Shown: piece after piece, positions 37,467-46,807 of the stretch | Layout of the letters: each line of letters opens with the position of its first letter | How positions within the stretch are numbered: position 1 is the stretch's first letter | Assembly: GCA_964632795.1 (NCBI GenBank) | Contig: CAZWEZ010000002.1 | Location: forward strand, 58,466-122,465 | Direction of reading: 5' to 3' | Source: CAZWEZ01 sp964632795 | Lineage (GTDB): Bacteria > Pseudomonadota > Alphaproteobacteria > Rhodospirillales > 2-02-FULL-58-16 | Length of the DNA stretch: 64,000 nucleotides | The notes under the pieces: generated by a model | Databases searched by the model: none | The model's input: only the letters and a program-made list of their open reading frames with translations | What the model was told of the DNA's origin: nothing | Position numbers and translations under genes: made by a program

Positions 37467-38500
37467 CGGAACGCCAAATGGGCCAAGACACCTTACTGGA
37501 AATCGGGAATTTGCGCATTTGCGTCGATGCCGACGACGTATCGTTGCCGATTATCGATGATGTCAGCCTGTCGTTGAAGGCGGGTGAGATCCTGGCGCTG
37601 GTCGGCGAAAGCGGTTGCGGCAAGAGCGTGACCGCCCAATCCATCATGCGCCTGCTGCCGAAGACGCTGAAGATTGAATCCGGCCAGATCATCTGGCATT
37701 CCCCAAAGCAGGGAAAAGCCATCGACATTGCCCGCTTGGATCCGAGGGGAAATGATATTCGCCATATCCGCGGCGACGAAATAGCGATGATATTCCAGGA
37801 ACCCATGAGTTCCTTTTCCCCGCTCCACACCGTCGGCAACCAGATCATGGAAGTCGTTCGGATCCACCGCAAGGCAACCAAGAAGGAGGCCCGGGCGGTT
37901 GCCGTGGAAATGCTGGATAGGGTGGGAATCCCGGACCCAAGCCGTGTCGTGGACCAATACCCGCACGAACTTTCCGGCGGCATGCGTCAACGGGCGATGA
38001 TCGCCAAGGCGTTGTCGTGCGATCCGGCCCTGTTGATCGCCGACGAGCCGACCACCGCGCTGGACGTGACCATCCAGGCCCAGGTGTTATCTCTGATGCA
38101 TGACCTGCAGGGCGAATTCGGCATGGCCATCATCTTCATTACCCACGACCTGGGCGTCGTGGCGCAAGTCGCCGATAAGGTCGCCATCATGTATCTCGGA
38201 AAAATCGTCGAGCAGGGTGTGACCCGTGAAATTCTCAAAAATCCCCAGCACCCGTATACGATCAACCTTCTCGAGGCCGTGCCACGGCTTGGCCGGATCG
38301 AGGATCGCCAGGCTTTGGTTCCCATCCAGGGGAGCGTTCCCAGCCTTTTCGATCGTCCCGTTGGCTGCCCGTTCGTGACCCGATGCACCAAAGTCATTGC
38401 CGGCCGGTGTGAAGTGTCAATTCCGCCCCTGTCGTCGATGTCCGAGGATCATCAGGTGGCCTGTTTTCTCTACGACTCAACAGACACAGTAGCTGTCTGA
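37463..38500 (+). CDS. Oligopeptide-type ABC transporter ATPase, DppD-like
   Basis: A 345-residue ATPase with Walker A GESGCGKS near residue 50, signature LSGGMRQR near 172, Walker B LLIADEPTTALD near 190, and the C-terminal oligopeptide domain with CPFVTRCTKVIAGRC cysteines. The GTG start at 37463 overlaps the DppC stop (GTGA); an ATG five codons later is an alternative. Confidence 0.93.
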   Translation: MTERQMGQDTLLEIGNLRICVDADDVSLPIIDDVSLSLKAGEILALVGESGCGKSVTAQSIMRLLPKTLKIESGQIIWHSPKQGKAIDIARLDPRGNDIRHIRGDEIAMIFQEPMSSFSPLHTVGNQIMEVVRIHRKATKKEARAVAVEMLDRVGIPDPSRVVDQYPHELSGGMRQRAMIAKALSCDPALLIADEPTTALDVTIQAQVLSLMHDLQGEFGMAIIFITHDLGVVAQVADKVAIMYLGKIVEQGVTREILKNPQHPYTINLLEAVPRLGRIEDRQALVPIQGSVPSLFDRPVGCPFVTRCTKVIAGRCEVSIPPLSSMSEDHQVACFLYDSTDTVAV

Positions 38501-39555
38501 TGGAACCCTTGATCACGATCCATGACCTCCACGTCTCGTTTCCGGTCGGCAAGACCGGAATTCTGGGTCGGCCCAAGGCCTACCTGCAGGCCGTCGCCGG
38601 CGTTTCCCTGGAAATCCGGAAAGGCGAAACCCTCGGCCTGGTGGGCGAAAGCGGCTCGGGGAAGACCACCCTTGGGCGCGCCATCCTGCGTCTCCAGGAG
38701 CCCACCGGGGGCAAAGTGGTTTTTCACCACGACGATCGCCACATATTCCTTGGTGAGTTGCAAACCAAGGACCTCCGTCGGGTCTGGCGCCACATGCAAA
38801 TGGTGTTCCAGGATCCCTATGCGTCGCTCAATCCCCGCATGACCGTCCGCGAGATCATCGCCGAGCCGTTGATGGTGAACCGCCTGGGGACCGGCAAGGA
38901 AATCCTCGATCGGGTGGAAGAGATCGCCGAGATCTGCGGGTTGGAGAGGGGACAACTGCGACGCTATCCGCACGCCTTCAGCGGCGGCCAAAGGCAACGG
39001 ATCGCCATCGCGCGGGCCTTGGCGCTGATGCCGGAATTCATCGTCTGTGACGAGCCGGTATCGGCACTGGACGTCTCGATCCAGGCGCAAATTCTGAATT
39101 TGTTGAAGGATTTGCAGCGAAAACTGGGCCTGACCTACCTCTTTATCGCACATGATTTGGCGACCGTCGCCTACATCTGCGATAGGGTTGCCGTCATGTA
39201 TCTGGGGCAGATTGTCGAGTTGGCCGACACCTCGAAGCTCTATTACACGCCGAAACATCCGTATACGGAAGCCCTTATGTCGGCGATACCCGATGTCGAC
39301 CCGGACCGGCAGATGACTCCCGTACTTTTGAGCGGGGAGCGGCCGAACCCGGCCAACCCTCCGTCGGGGTGCCGGTTTCACACCCGTTGCCGCTACGCCG
39401 ACCAGACGTGCCGGACCACGCCCCCGGCGCTCCGCGAAATCGGCTTCGGGCACTTCGCCTCCTGCCATTACGCCGAAACCCTGGAGTTGAAAGGGGCGCT
39501 TGTGCAGAGCTCGGGAAGCAATTCGGCCGCTTCCGATAATCGACCCGCGAAATAG
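38500..39555 (+). CDS. Oligopeptide-type ABC transporter ATPase, DppF-like
   Basis: A 351-residue ATPase with Walker A GESGSGKTT near 49, signature FSGGQRQR near 163, Walker B FIVCDEPVSALD near 183, and the C-terminal SGCRFHTRCRYADQTC motif. The ATG overlaps the DppD stop by one base. With its sister it powers the transporter. The next gene, the phosphoesterase, starts 66 nt later, so it probably belongs to the same transcript. Confidence 0.93.
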   Translation: MEPLITIHDLHVSFPVGKTGILGRPKAYLQAVAGVSLEIRKGETLGLVGESGSGKTTLGRAILRLQEPTGGKVVFHHDDRHIFLGELQTKDLRRVWRHMQMVFQDPYASLNPRMTVREIIAEPLMVNRLGTGKEILDRVEEIAEICGLERGQLRRYPHAFSGGQRQRIAIARALALMPEFIVCDEPVSALDVSIQAQILNLLKDLQRKLGLTYLFIAHDLATVAYICDRVAVMYLGQIVELADTSKLYYTPKHPYTEALMSAIPDVDPDRQMTPVLLSGERPNPANPPSGCRFHTRCRYADQTCRTTPPALREIGFGHFASCHYAETLELKGALVQSSGSNSAASDNRPAK

Positions 39556-39621
39556 CAAAGCACCGCGGAAACGTTGTCGCCGTCTTCCTGTCCGCTTCTC
39601 GTCAAGAACAATGCGAATGCC

Positions 39622-41169
39622 ATGAACATACTCTTCATAACAGCAGATCAGTGGCGGGGCGAATGCCTGTCCGCGCTGGGCCACCCCCATGTCAAGACTC
39701 CGAACCTGGACGCTATCGCCGCCGACGGTGTCTCTTTCAAGCGCCATTATGCACAGGCGGCGCCGTGCGGCCCCTCCCGGGCTTGCCTCTACACCGGAAT
39801 GTACCTGCAAAACCATCGCTCCGTGCTCAACGGGACGCCGCTGGATGCCCGTCACACCAACGTCGCGTTGGAGGTCCGGAAGGCCGGGTACAAACCGGCA
39901 TTATTCGGATATACCGACGTCAGTCTCGACCCACGCCAGTACCCACCCGGAGACTACGTGCTCAAAAGTTATGAGGGGGTGTTGCCGGGCATGGTTCCGG
40001 TCACTCATTTAACCAGCGGTTGGAAACCGTGGCTCGCCCACCTCAAGGCGAAGGGCTACCGGATACCGGAGAATCCCTTGGCCATGTTCGAGGCTCAGCC
40101 CGCATACCCCGGAGCGGAAAATAAGGGCAAAACCTTCGCCCCCGCCAATTTCAAGGCAGAGGACAGCAGCACCGCATTCCTCGTCGACGAGGCGGTCAAA
40201 TACCTTTCGGTGCGCCAAGATCGCCCTTGGTTCGTACACCTGTCATTCCTTTCGCCTCACCCCCCGTTCATCGTCCCTGAGCCTTTCCACGATCTGTACG
40301 ACGCCGAAGACATGCCGCTTCCCGTGCGCCAGGCGACGCTGGAGAAAGAGGCGGCCCAACACCCGTGGTTGGGGCATTATCTATTCAACCAGCGGGGAGC
40401 AAGCTATGCCTTCGGCTCCGACTCCCGCCGCGACAATCTTTCCCTTTCGGAGCGGGATTTGCGTCAAATCCGGGCTACCTACTACGGCATGATATCGGAG
40501 GTCGATGCGCAAATCGGCCGGCTGATAAATTATCTCAAGCAGGCCGGCGCCTACGACGACACCCTGATCATCTTTACCTCCGACCACGGCGATCACTTGG
40601 GCGATCACTGGATGTTCGCCAAATACAGTTACTTCGAGCAGGCCTTCCACATCCCCCTTATCGTCTGCGATCCGAAGCCCGAGGCACGCCATACCCGCGG
40701 AACCGTCGTCGATGCCTTCACCGAGAGCATCGACATCATGCCGACCATTCTCGAGCGGATCGGCGTGGAAATTCCAGCGCAGTGCGACGGCCGCTCCCTG
40801 TTGGCGTTCTGCCGTGGCGAACGGCCGGAAGGGTGGCGGCGGGAATACCATGCGGAATTCGATCTTAGGAGTCCCAACGACGGCAAAGAGGGCCCTCCCT
40901 TGGGATTGGAGTTGAAACAATGCATGGCCAACATCATCCGCGGTGAACGGTACAAATACGTTCATTTCGCCGCTCTGCCGCCCCTGTTCTTCGACCTTGA
41001 AGAGGATCCCGACGAGTTCAACGACCTTGCCGCCGACCCCGCCTATCAGGGGCGTGTCCTCGAGTACGCCGGGAAGATGCTGAGCTGGCGCATGGAACAC
41101 GACGATCCGGCTCTTACCGACTTGCACCTGACCCGCGATGGAATCGTACAGGTGCCGCGGTCTAGATAA
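39622..41169 (+). CDS. Phosphonate monoester hydrolase/phosphodiesterase-type enzyme (sulfatase fold)
   Basis: A 515-residue alkaline-phosphatase-superfamily enzyme. Formylglycine precursor Cys49 lies in APCGPSRACLYTG, metal ligands Asp9/Asp10-region in FITADQWRG and the DHGDHLGDH block near residue 330. The run NHRSVLNGTPLDARHTNVAL matches the phosphonate monoester hydrolase group better than choline sulfatases. Those enzymes cleave phosphodiesters, phosphonate monoesters and some sulfates. I use the ATG at 39622, which starts the family's conserved N-terminus. Its maturase is encoded at 45481-46686, and glycerol-3-phosphate dehydrogenases follow, suggesting a glycerophosphodiester substrate (inference). 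Confidence 0.87.
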   Translation: MNILFITADQWRGECLSALGHPHVKTPNLDAIAADGVSFKRHYAQAAPCGPSRACLYTGMYLQNHRSVLNGTPLDARHTNVALEVRKAGYKPALFGYTDVSLDPRQYPPGDYVLKSYEGVLPGMVPVTHLTSGWKPWLAHLKAKGYRIPENPLAMFEAQPAYPGAENKGKTFAPANFKAEDSSTAFLVDEAVKYLSVRQDRPWFVHLSFLSPHPPFIVPEPFHDLYDAEDMPLPVRQATLEKEAAQHPWLGHYLFNQRGASYAFGSDSRRDNLSLSERDLRQIRATYYGMISEVDAQIGRLINYLKQAGAYDDTLIIFTSDHGDHLGDHWMFAKYSYFEQAFHIPLIVCDPKPEARHTRGTVVDAFTESIDIMPTILERIGVEIPAQCDGRSLLAFCRGERPEGWRREYHAEFDLRSPNDGKEGPPLGLELKQCMANIIRGERYKYVHFAALPPLFFDLEEDPDEFNDLAADPAYQGRVLEYAGKMLSWRMEHDDPALTDLHLTRDGIVQVPRSR

Positions 41170-41226
41170 CGCCATCGACGCAAACGCTTCCGAAAAGGCC
41201 TGTTCGCAAAAACGGGAAATAGCCCG

Positions 41227-41379
41227 ATGGTCAAGGTTGTTGGACAGCTAAAGACAAAACTCGAAAAAGCCGGAAGTCACTTGGAATTGCGCGCCGGCCC
41301 GGCGTATGCGAGTGTCGTCGCCGAGCGCGCCTTCATTGGAATCCGCAACGATATCGAACGGCCGCCTTCACGGCGTTAG
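41227..41379 (+). CDS. Possible small protein, 50 residues
   Basis: The frame runs from ATG at 41227 to TAG at 41377, ending 2 nt before the next gene. It reads MVKVVGQLKTKLEKAGSHLE, then an Ala/Arg-rich tail. No clear ribosome binding site and no known family. It could be a leader peptide or noise. Confidence 0.3.
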   Translation: MVKVVGQLKTKLEKAGSHLELRAGPAYASVVAERAFIGIRNDIERPPSRR

Positions 41380-41381
41380 CA

Positions 41382-42869
41382 ATGACCGAGGCATCCTTGG
41401 AATCCCTCGACGGCCTGCATGTGGATGTCGCCATCGTCGGCGCCGGGATCAACGGCGCCAGCGCCGCCCAACACCTTGCCGCCGCGGGCTATCGCGTGCT
41501 GGTCGTCGATCAGGGCGACTTCGCCGATGGCGCGACGAGTCGCTCCAGCCGGCTGCTGCATTGCGGGCTTCGCCACCTGGCGACGGGGTCGAACGTTTGG
41601 TCGTATCTTTTGCGGCCCGATCGCTTCGCCCGCGCGCTGGGCATCGCCAGCGCCGACATGGCGGCGCGCGACGAGATCGTCCGGACCATCCCCCACCGGG
41701 TACGGTCCTTTAATTTCTGCCTGCCCATATACTCCGACGATCCCTATGCGCCCTGGCAATTGGACGCGGCGTTCGCGCTCTTGCGGCTGATGAGCCCCAA
41801 GGGCGTGCCGCTCGAATATCGGCGTTACCGTTCGAGCGACCTGGACGCGGTTCCCATAATCGCCTGGCTGCGCGATCCCGGCAGACTGCGCGGTGTCGCC
41901 GTATTCCGTGAATACCAGTTCGATTGGGCGGAACGGATCGCCCTGGACGCCTTGTTCGATGCCCGCCGGATGGGCGCCGAGGTCCGCAACTACACGCGGC
42001 TGGAGAAGTTGGAGCGAACCGACGACGGGGGCTGGCGGCTGACCCTGGCGGACGGCTCAACGGACGCCCGGGTGACGGCCGATCTCGTCCTCGACCTGGC
42101 GGGGGCGTGGGTCGACCGGGTGATCGCTAAATCGGCAATCGAGGTGCAACCCAAGTGCCTTGGCCTGAAGGGCATTCACATCGCCGTCCGTCTGCCCGAC
42201 GCCTTCACCGATTGGGGCCTGTTCGCCTACAACAGCATCGGCGAGCCGCTCTACTGTCTGCCCTGGCGGGGGATGCACTACATCGGTCCCACGCGGACCC
42301 CTTTCGACGACGACGCGGCGGGAGTGGTCGCCACCGACCAGGAGATCGATTGGATCATCGGCGAAACCAACCGCGCCATCCCGAAGCTGGGGCTCGGGCG
42401 GGACGATGTGCTGTTCACCTGGGCCGGTGTCCAACCGGCCACCTACGACGTCCACGACGCGAAGGGAAACCGTGAGATCAAGATCCATGACCTGGAGGCG
42501 GACGGCTTGCCCGGAATACTGGCGCTCACCGGCGGCCCCATCATGACCCATCGCCATGTGGCCAGGCGACTGGTCGCAGCCGTCGCCAAGCGCCGGGCAC
42601 CGTCGGGTCGACCACGGGAGCCGAATTTCGAATCCGATGATCCCACCGCCGAACGGAGCGCCCGAGACGAACAGCCGAAGACCCTGGCGGATCTTCTGAT
42701 GCGCCGCCTTGGCGTGGGCTGGGAAACCGACCAGGGTTTGGCCCTGGCCCGCCCGGTGGCCGAGGCGGTGGCGCCCCATCTTGGCTGGTCGGCGGCCCGC
42801 ATCGACGCCGAGGTGGCGGCCTACAAGGCGCATCTGAGTTCCGCGCGCAGGCGCCCCGGTGATGTCTGA
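41382..42869 (+). CDS. FAD-dependent glycerol-3-phosphate dehydrogenase (GlpD-like)
   Basis: A 495-residue flavoprotein with VDVAIVGAGINGASAAQHLAAAG (13-35 region) and the DGATSRSSRLLHCGLRHLATG substrate-loop typical of GlpD. The middle YRRYRSSDLDAVPIIAW segment and C-terminal DUF-like helical domain (about 400-490) match the aerobic enzyme. It would give dihydroxyacetone phosphate and reduce quinone. It is a second, aerobic-type system besides GlpABC. Its last bases overlap the next gene. Confidence 0.85.
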   Translation: MTEASLESLDGLHVDVAIVGAGINGASAAQHLAAAGYRVLVVDQGDFADGATSRSSRLLHCGLRHLATGSNVWSYLLRPDRFARALGIASADMAARDEIVRTIPHRVRSFNFCLPIYSDDPYAPWQLDAAFALLRLMSPKGVPLEYRRYRSSDLDAVPIIAWLRDPGRLRGVAVFREYQFDWAERIALDALFDARRMGAEVRNYTRLEKLERTDDGGWRLTLADGSTDARVTADLVLDLAGAWVDRVIAKSAIEVQPKCLGLKGIHIAVRLPDAFTDWGLFAYNSIGEPLYCLPWRGMHYIGPTRTPFDDDAAGVVATDQEIDWIIGETNRAIPKLGLGRDDVLFTWAGVQPATYDVHDAKGNREIKIHDLEADGLPGILALTGGPIMTHRHVARRLVAAVAKRRAPSGRPREPNFESDDPTAERSARDEQPKTLADLLMRRLGVGWETDQGLALARPVAEAVAPHLGWSAARIDAEVAAYKAHLSSARRRPGDV

Positions 42870-44271
42870 AACCCTGGAACCATTCGCCCATGACTTCCCG
42901 GCCCGCTTCGACGTCGCCATCATCGGGGGCGGGGTGGTGGGGTGCGCCATGGCCCGTCGTTTCACCTTGGAAGGCGCCAAGGTCATCTTGTTGGAGAAGG
43001 AACCGGACATTCTGAGCGGCGCCAGCAAGGGCAACAGCGCGCTTCTCCACACCGGGTTCGACGAACCCGCGGGCAGCATCGAGTTGGCGTGCGTGAAAGC
43101 CGGTTATTCCGAATACCTGGAGATCAGGAAACATTTGAACCTGCCTTTGCTCCACACCGACGGATTGGTCGTTGCCTGGGACGAGGAGCAGCGCGCCAAG
43201 ATGCCCGGGATCCTGGAGCACGCCCAAGGCAACGGTATCGAGGGCGTTCGCCGGGTCGACGGCGCCGAGTTGCGCCGTCGCGAACCGTACTTGGCCAAGG
43301 AGGCGCTGGAAGCGGTGCTGATCCCCGGCGAACACGTTATCGATCCGTGGTCGGCGCCCCTGGCCTATCTTCGCCAGGCCATCGCGATGGGGGCCCAGGT
43401 CGCTTTTTGCTCGCCGCTCGAAGGGGCGGCGTTGGACGGTGAAACCTGGTCTCTCGAAACGCCGAGAGGACGGCTGCGCGCCGGCACGGTCATCAACTGC
43501 GCGGGGCTTTACGGCGATGTCGTCGAAAGGCACTGCCGGGAAAGCCCTTTCCGGATCAAGCCGCGCAAGGGGCAGTTCCTGGTCTTCGACAAGCCGGCGC
43601 ACCGGTTGGCAAACGCCATTATCCTGCCGGTGCCGACGGAGAGGACGAAAGGTGTCCTGGTTGCCCGGACGGTGTTCGGAAATCTCCTGGTCGGCCCCAC
43701 CGCCGAGGACCAGGACGACCGCGACAAGGCCGACGTCACCGAGGAGGTCCTTCGCCAACTCCGCCGGCAGGGGGAGCGCATGGTCCCGTCGCTGGCCGGG
43801 GAGTCGGTCACGGCGACCTACGCCGGGCTTCGGCCGGCCACCGAACACCGCGATTATCAGATCTCCTCGGTACCGGAAAGGCGTTGGATCTCGGTCGGCG
43901 GTATTCGCTCGACGGGCCTGACCGCCTGCCTGGGCATCGCCAGCTACGTCCACGACATCTATCGAGGACACGGAAACTGCCACCAACGCCCCGAGGCGGT
44001 GTGGACCCCGGTCCCCAATCTGGCCGAACACAGGCCTCGGGACTACCGGAGCCCGGGATACGAAGAAATAATCTGTCACTGCGAACTGGTCACCTTGCGC
44101 GAGATCGAGCAGGCCCTGGATGGACCCTTGCCGGCCCGCGACATCGGCGGTTTGAAACGCCGCACCCGGGCCATGATGGGCCACTGCCAGGGTTTCTACT
44201 GCGGGGGCCGCGTCGCGGCGCTGACCGACAAGCGATTGCAACGGCCGCTCGCCGTGGGGAAGGTGGCATGA
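42862..44271 (+). CDS. FAD-dependent oxidoreductase with C-terminal BFD [2Fe-2S] domain
   Basis: A 469-residue DAO-family flavoprotein (DVAIIGGGVVGCAMARRFTLEGAKV at the N-terminus) resembling L-2-hydroxyglutarate/glycerol-3-phosphate oxidases. The C-terminal BFD-like domain (about 395-455) carries IICHCELV and GHCQGFYCGGR. Together with the next gene it looks like a two-subunit GlpA-like/HcnBC-like dehydrogenase. I use the ATG at 42862, overlapping the GlpD stop; a GTG lies just before it. Confidence 0.82.
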   Translation: MSETLEPFAHDFPARFDVAIIGGGVVGCAMARRFTLEGAKVILLEKEPDILSGASKGNSALLHTGFDEPAGSIELACVKAGYSEYLEIRKHLNLPLLHTDGLVVAWDEEQRAKMPGILEHAQGNGIEGVRRVDGAELRRREPYLAKEALEAVLIPGEHVIDPWSAPLAYLRQAIAMGAQVAFCSPLEGAALDGETWSLETPRGRLRAGTVINCAGLYGDVVERHCRESPFRIKPRKGQFLVFDKPAHRLANAIILPVPTERTKGVLVARTVFGNLLVGPTAEDQDDRDKADVTEEVLRQLRRQGERMVPSLAGESVTATYAGLRPATEHRDYQISSVPERRWISVGGIRSTGLTACLGIASYVHDIYRGHGNCHQRPEAVWTPVPNLAEHRPRDYRSPGYEEIICHCELVTLREIEQALDGPLPARDIGGLKRRTRAMMGHCQGFYCGGRVAALTDKRLQRPLAVGKVA

Positions 44272-45494
44272 TACAGGCCCCCAGGCGCGTCGCGGTCGCC
44301 ATCATCGGCGCCGGGCCCGCCGGGCTGGCCGCCGCGATGACGCTGCGCGACGCCGGGATCACGGATCTCGTCGTCCTGGAACGCGAAACCGAGGCCGGCG
44401 GCATTCCTCGCCATTGCGGGCATCCGCCCTTCGGGATCCGGGAATTCGGCCGCCTTTTGACGGGGCCGGGGTACGCCGCCCGGCTGCGCGCGGCGAGCCG
44501 CGATATCGAAGTACGCACCCGCCACGCCGTGACGGCGCTCCATCCGGGGGGCGAGTTATGGCTGACGACCCCCGACGGCCCGCAAACGATCCATGCCCAA
44601 CGTGTTCTCATCGCCACCGGAATTCGCGAAGCGCCACGCTCCGCGTACTTGGCGTCGGGCACGCGACCGATGGGCGTTTGCAACACCGGCGCCTTGCAGC
44701 AGTACGTCACCCTGCACCGCCTGGTCCCGTTCAGGCGGCCGATCGTCCTGGGCACGGAACTGGTCGGCTTCTCGGCGCTCCTCACCTGCCGCCGGGCGGG
44801 GATCGAGCCGGTCGCCATGATCGAGGAGGGCGACAGGGTAACGGCATGGCGCCCGGCGGCGCTGTTTTCCCGCCTGGTCATGGGCGTCCCCGTGTTGCTT
44901 GGCGCGCGGATCGAGGAAATCGAAGGGGATGTGCGGGTGCGGGCGGTGCGAATCGGAACCCGGGATGGCGCCACACGCCGCTTCGAATGCGATGGCGTCC
45001 TGTTCACCGGAAAATTCACCCCCGAGAGCGCCCTTGTCCGGCCCAGCCATCTGACCCTGGATGGGGCCACCCGGGGGCCGGCGATCGATCAGTTCGGCCG
45101 CTGTTCGGACCCCGTCTATTCCTCCGCCGGCAACGTTCTGCGGCCCGTGGAGACGGCGGGCTGGTGTTTCCGGGAAGGTCGCCGCGTGGGCCGGGCGATC
45201 GCCGACAGCCTCCGCGGAGACCTCGCCGAGCCGGCAAACCGCATCCCGGTTGGCCATGCCCCGCCGGTCGAGTTCGTCGTCCCGCAGGTGGTTTCCCAGC
45301 CCCTCGTCGATTCGATGCTGCCCGAATTCGGCTTGCGCATGGACCGGCCGTGCCGCGGCATCCTGGGCCTGGCGGTAAACGGACGGCGGCTGTGGTCGCG
45401 AAAATTATCCGCCTTGCCCGGGCGGCGAATTCGAATTCCCCCGCTGGCGGTCGGCGGCGAAGCCGTCGAGACCCTGCGCATCACCTTGGTATGA
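44268..45494 (+). CDS. NAD(P)/FAD-dependent oxidoreductase, partner of the BFD flavoprotein
   Basis: A 408-residue pyridine-nucleotide-disulphide-type flavoprotein. The first nucleotide fold is VAIIGAGPAGLAAAMTLRDAG and the middle IATGIREAPRSAYLASGTRPMGVCNTGALQQYV matches HcnB/opine-oxidase-like subunits. It starts within the stop of the previous gene. Its end overlaps the convergent maturase gene by 14 nt. It would pass electrons from the 2-hydroxy-acid-type subunit onward. Confidence 0.82.
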   Translation: MIQAPRRVAVAIIGAGPAGLAAAMTLRDAGITDLVVLERETEAGGIPRHCGHPPFGIREFGRLLTGPGYAARLRAASRDIEVRTRHAVTALHPGGELWLTTPDGPQTIHAQRVLIATGIREAPRSAYLASGTRPMGVCNTGALQQYVTLHRLVPFRRPIVLGTELVGFSALLTCRRAGIEPVAMIEEGDRVTAWRPAALFSRLVMGVPVLLGARIEEIEGDVRVRAVRIGTRDGATRRFECDGVLFTGKFTPESALVRPSHLTLDGATRGPAIDQFGRCSDPVYSSAGNVLRPVETAGWCFREGRRVGRAIADSLRGDLAEPANRIPVGHAPPVEFVVPQVVSQPLVDSMLPEFGLRMDRPCRGILGLAVNGRRLWSRKLSALPGRRIRIPPLAVGGEAVETLRITLV

Positions 45495-46686
45495 GGGGGA
45501 CTCCGGGGCGGCTGATTCGCCCGGCCATCCGCGACATGGCGTTCCGGGAATGGGCGAAGAATCCCCGGTAGGATGGGCACAGGTAGTTGAGCCGCCGCCC
45601 GCCCTCGCGATCGGGCATGAATCGGTGCTTCGGGCATCCCCCGTGACAGAGTCCCAGTTCCGGGCATTCCCGGCAGTCCTCGGGAAGCTCGGCCTTGGCG
45701 GCGGCGAAGGCCTGCTGGGCCTCGCCGCGGGCAAGGGAGTCGAGGGGAGTGTCCCGGATGCTGCCCAGCCGGTAGTCGGGATAGACGTAATGGTCACAGG
45801 CGAAAAGGCTTCCGTCGTGTTCCAGCACCAGCCCCTGGCCGCAGGTCTCGGCGAAAACGCAGAGAGGACTGGGGAGCCCCAGGTGGAGGGCCAGCAGGAC
45901 GTCGAAGGACTGGACGAACACCTTCCCCACGTCGCCCCGGGACCATTCGTCGAAGACCGCGCACAGGAACGTGCCGTACCCCTCGGGGGGGACCGACAAC
46001 GCGCTCATGGGCCATTGCCGCGTCGACCCGGGGCCGACCTCCCGGCCCTCTTCATCGACCCGCTCGACCAGGGGGATGAACTGCATGTGGCGGACCCCGA
46101 TCCGTTTCAGGAAACGATAGATTTCGCCGCCCCGTCCGGCGTTGGCGGCGTGGACGACGGTCAACGTGTTGAAGGCAACGCCATGTTTCCTCAACAGCTT
46201 GACGCATTTCCGCGTGGCGCCGAAGGTGGGGCGTCCCTTGAGGTCTTTTCGAAACCGGTCATGCACCGTCCGTGGACCATCGATGCTCAAGCCGACCAGG
46301 ACCTCGTGCTCCTTGAGGAACCGCGCCCAATCCCCGTCCAGATGTCCGCCATGGGTCTGGATGGCATTGGTGATGCGCCGGCCGGCCGGGAGATGCCGTT
46401 CCTGAAGACGGAAAGCTTTCTCGTAGAAGGTCCGTCCCAGCAGGGTGGGTTCGCCTCCCTGCCAGGTGAACTCGATTTCGGGCCCCGGCTGGGAAGCGAT
46501 GTAGTCGCCGATGAAGGTCTCGAGGAGGGTGTCACTCATGCGAAACGCCCTTCCCGTGTCCAACAGGTCCTTCTTCGCACGGTAGTAGCAGTATTCGCAG
46601 GCGTAATCGCAGGCGGGACCGGCCGGCTTGGCCATGACGGTGTAAGGGGCCGGTCGAGGGGCCGGGGGATGGTGTTGCGCCTTCAT
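45481..46686 (-). CDS. Anaerobic sulfatase-maturating enzyme (radical SAM/SPASM)
   Basis: A 401-residue radical SAM protein that oxidises Cys (or Ser) of sulfatase-type enzymes to formylglycine. The SAM-cluster motif CDYACEYC is at Cys26, Cys30 and Cys33. The SPASM region has CVFAETC, CDHYVYPDYRLG and CRECPELGLCHGGCPKH, enough ligands for two auxiliary clusters. The ATG at 46684-46686 is chosen over longer frames that enter the palindrome. The only visible client is the Cys-type esterase at 39622-41169. Confidence 0.93.
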   Translation of the reverse strand: MKAQHHPPAPRPAPYTVMAKPAGPACDYACEYCYYRAKKDLLDTGRAFRMSDTLLETFIGDYIASQPGPEIEFTWQGGEPTLLGRTFYEKAFRLQERHLPAGRRITNAIQTHGGHLDGDWARFLKEHEVLVGLSIDGPRTVHDRFRKDLKGRPTFGATRKCVKLLRKHGVAFNTLTVVHAANAGRGGEIYRFLKRIGVRHMQFIPLVERVDEEGREVGPGSTRQWPMSALSVPPEGYGTFLCAVFDEWSRGDVGKVFVQSFDVLLALHLGLPSPLCVFAETCGQGLVLEHDGSLFACDHYVYPDYRLGSIRDTPLDSLARGEAQQAFAAAKAELPEDCRECPELGLCHGGCPKHRFMPDREGGRRLNYLCPSYRGFFAHSRNAMSRMAGRISRPGVPLIPR

Positions 46687-46696
46687 CGTTCCCTGA

Positions 46697-46792
46697 TACC
46701 AACGGTCCTGTAAAATCGGACAGGATGATAAGGTGTATTCCACCGGATAACGGAGGAATATACCTTATCATCCTGTCCGATTTTACAGGACC
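46697..46792. repeat. 38-bp near-perfect hairpin in the divergent promoter region
   Basis: 46704-46734 is exactly complementary to 46762-46792, and the stem continues with one G-T pair to a 13-nt loop at 46742-46754. It begins with the ATACCAACGGTCC end shared with 7274. It occupies most of the 121 bases between the maturase and the small-protein gene. Confidence 0.8.
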
Positions 46793-46807
46793 ACCTCACA
46801 GCACGCT

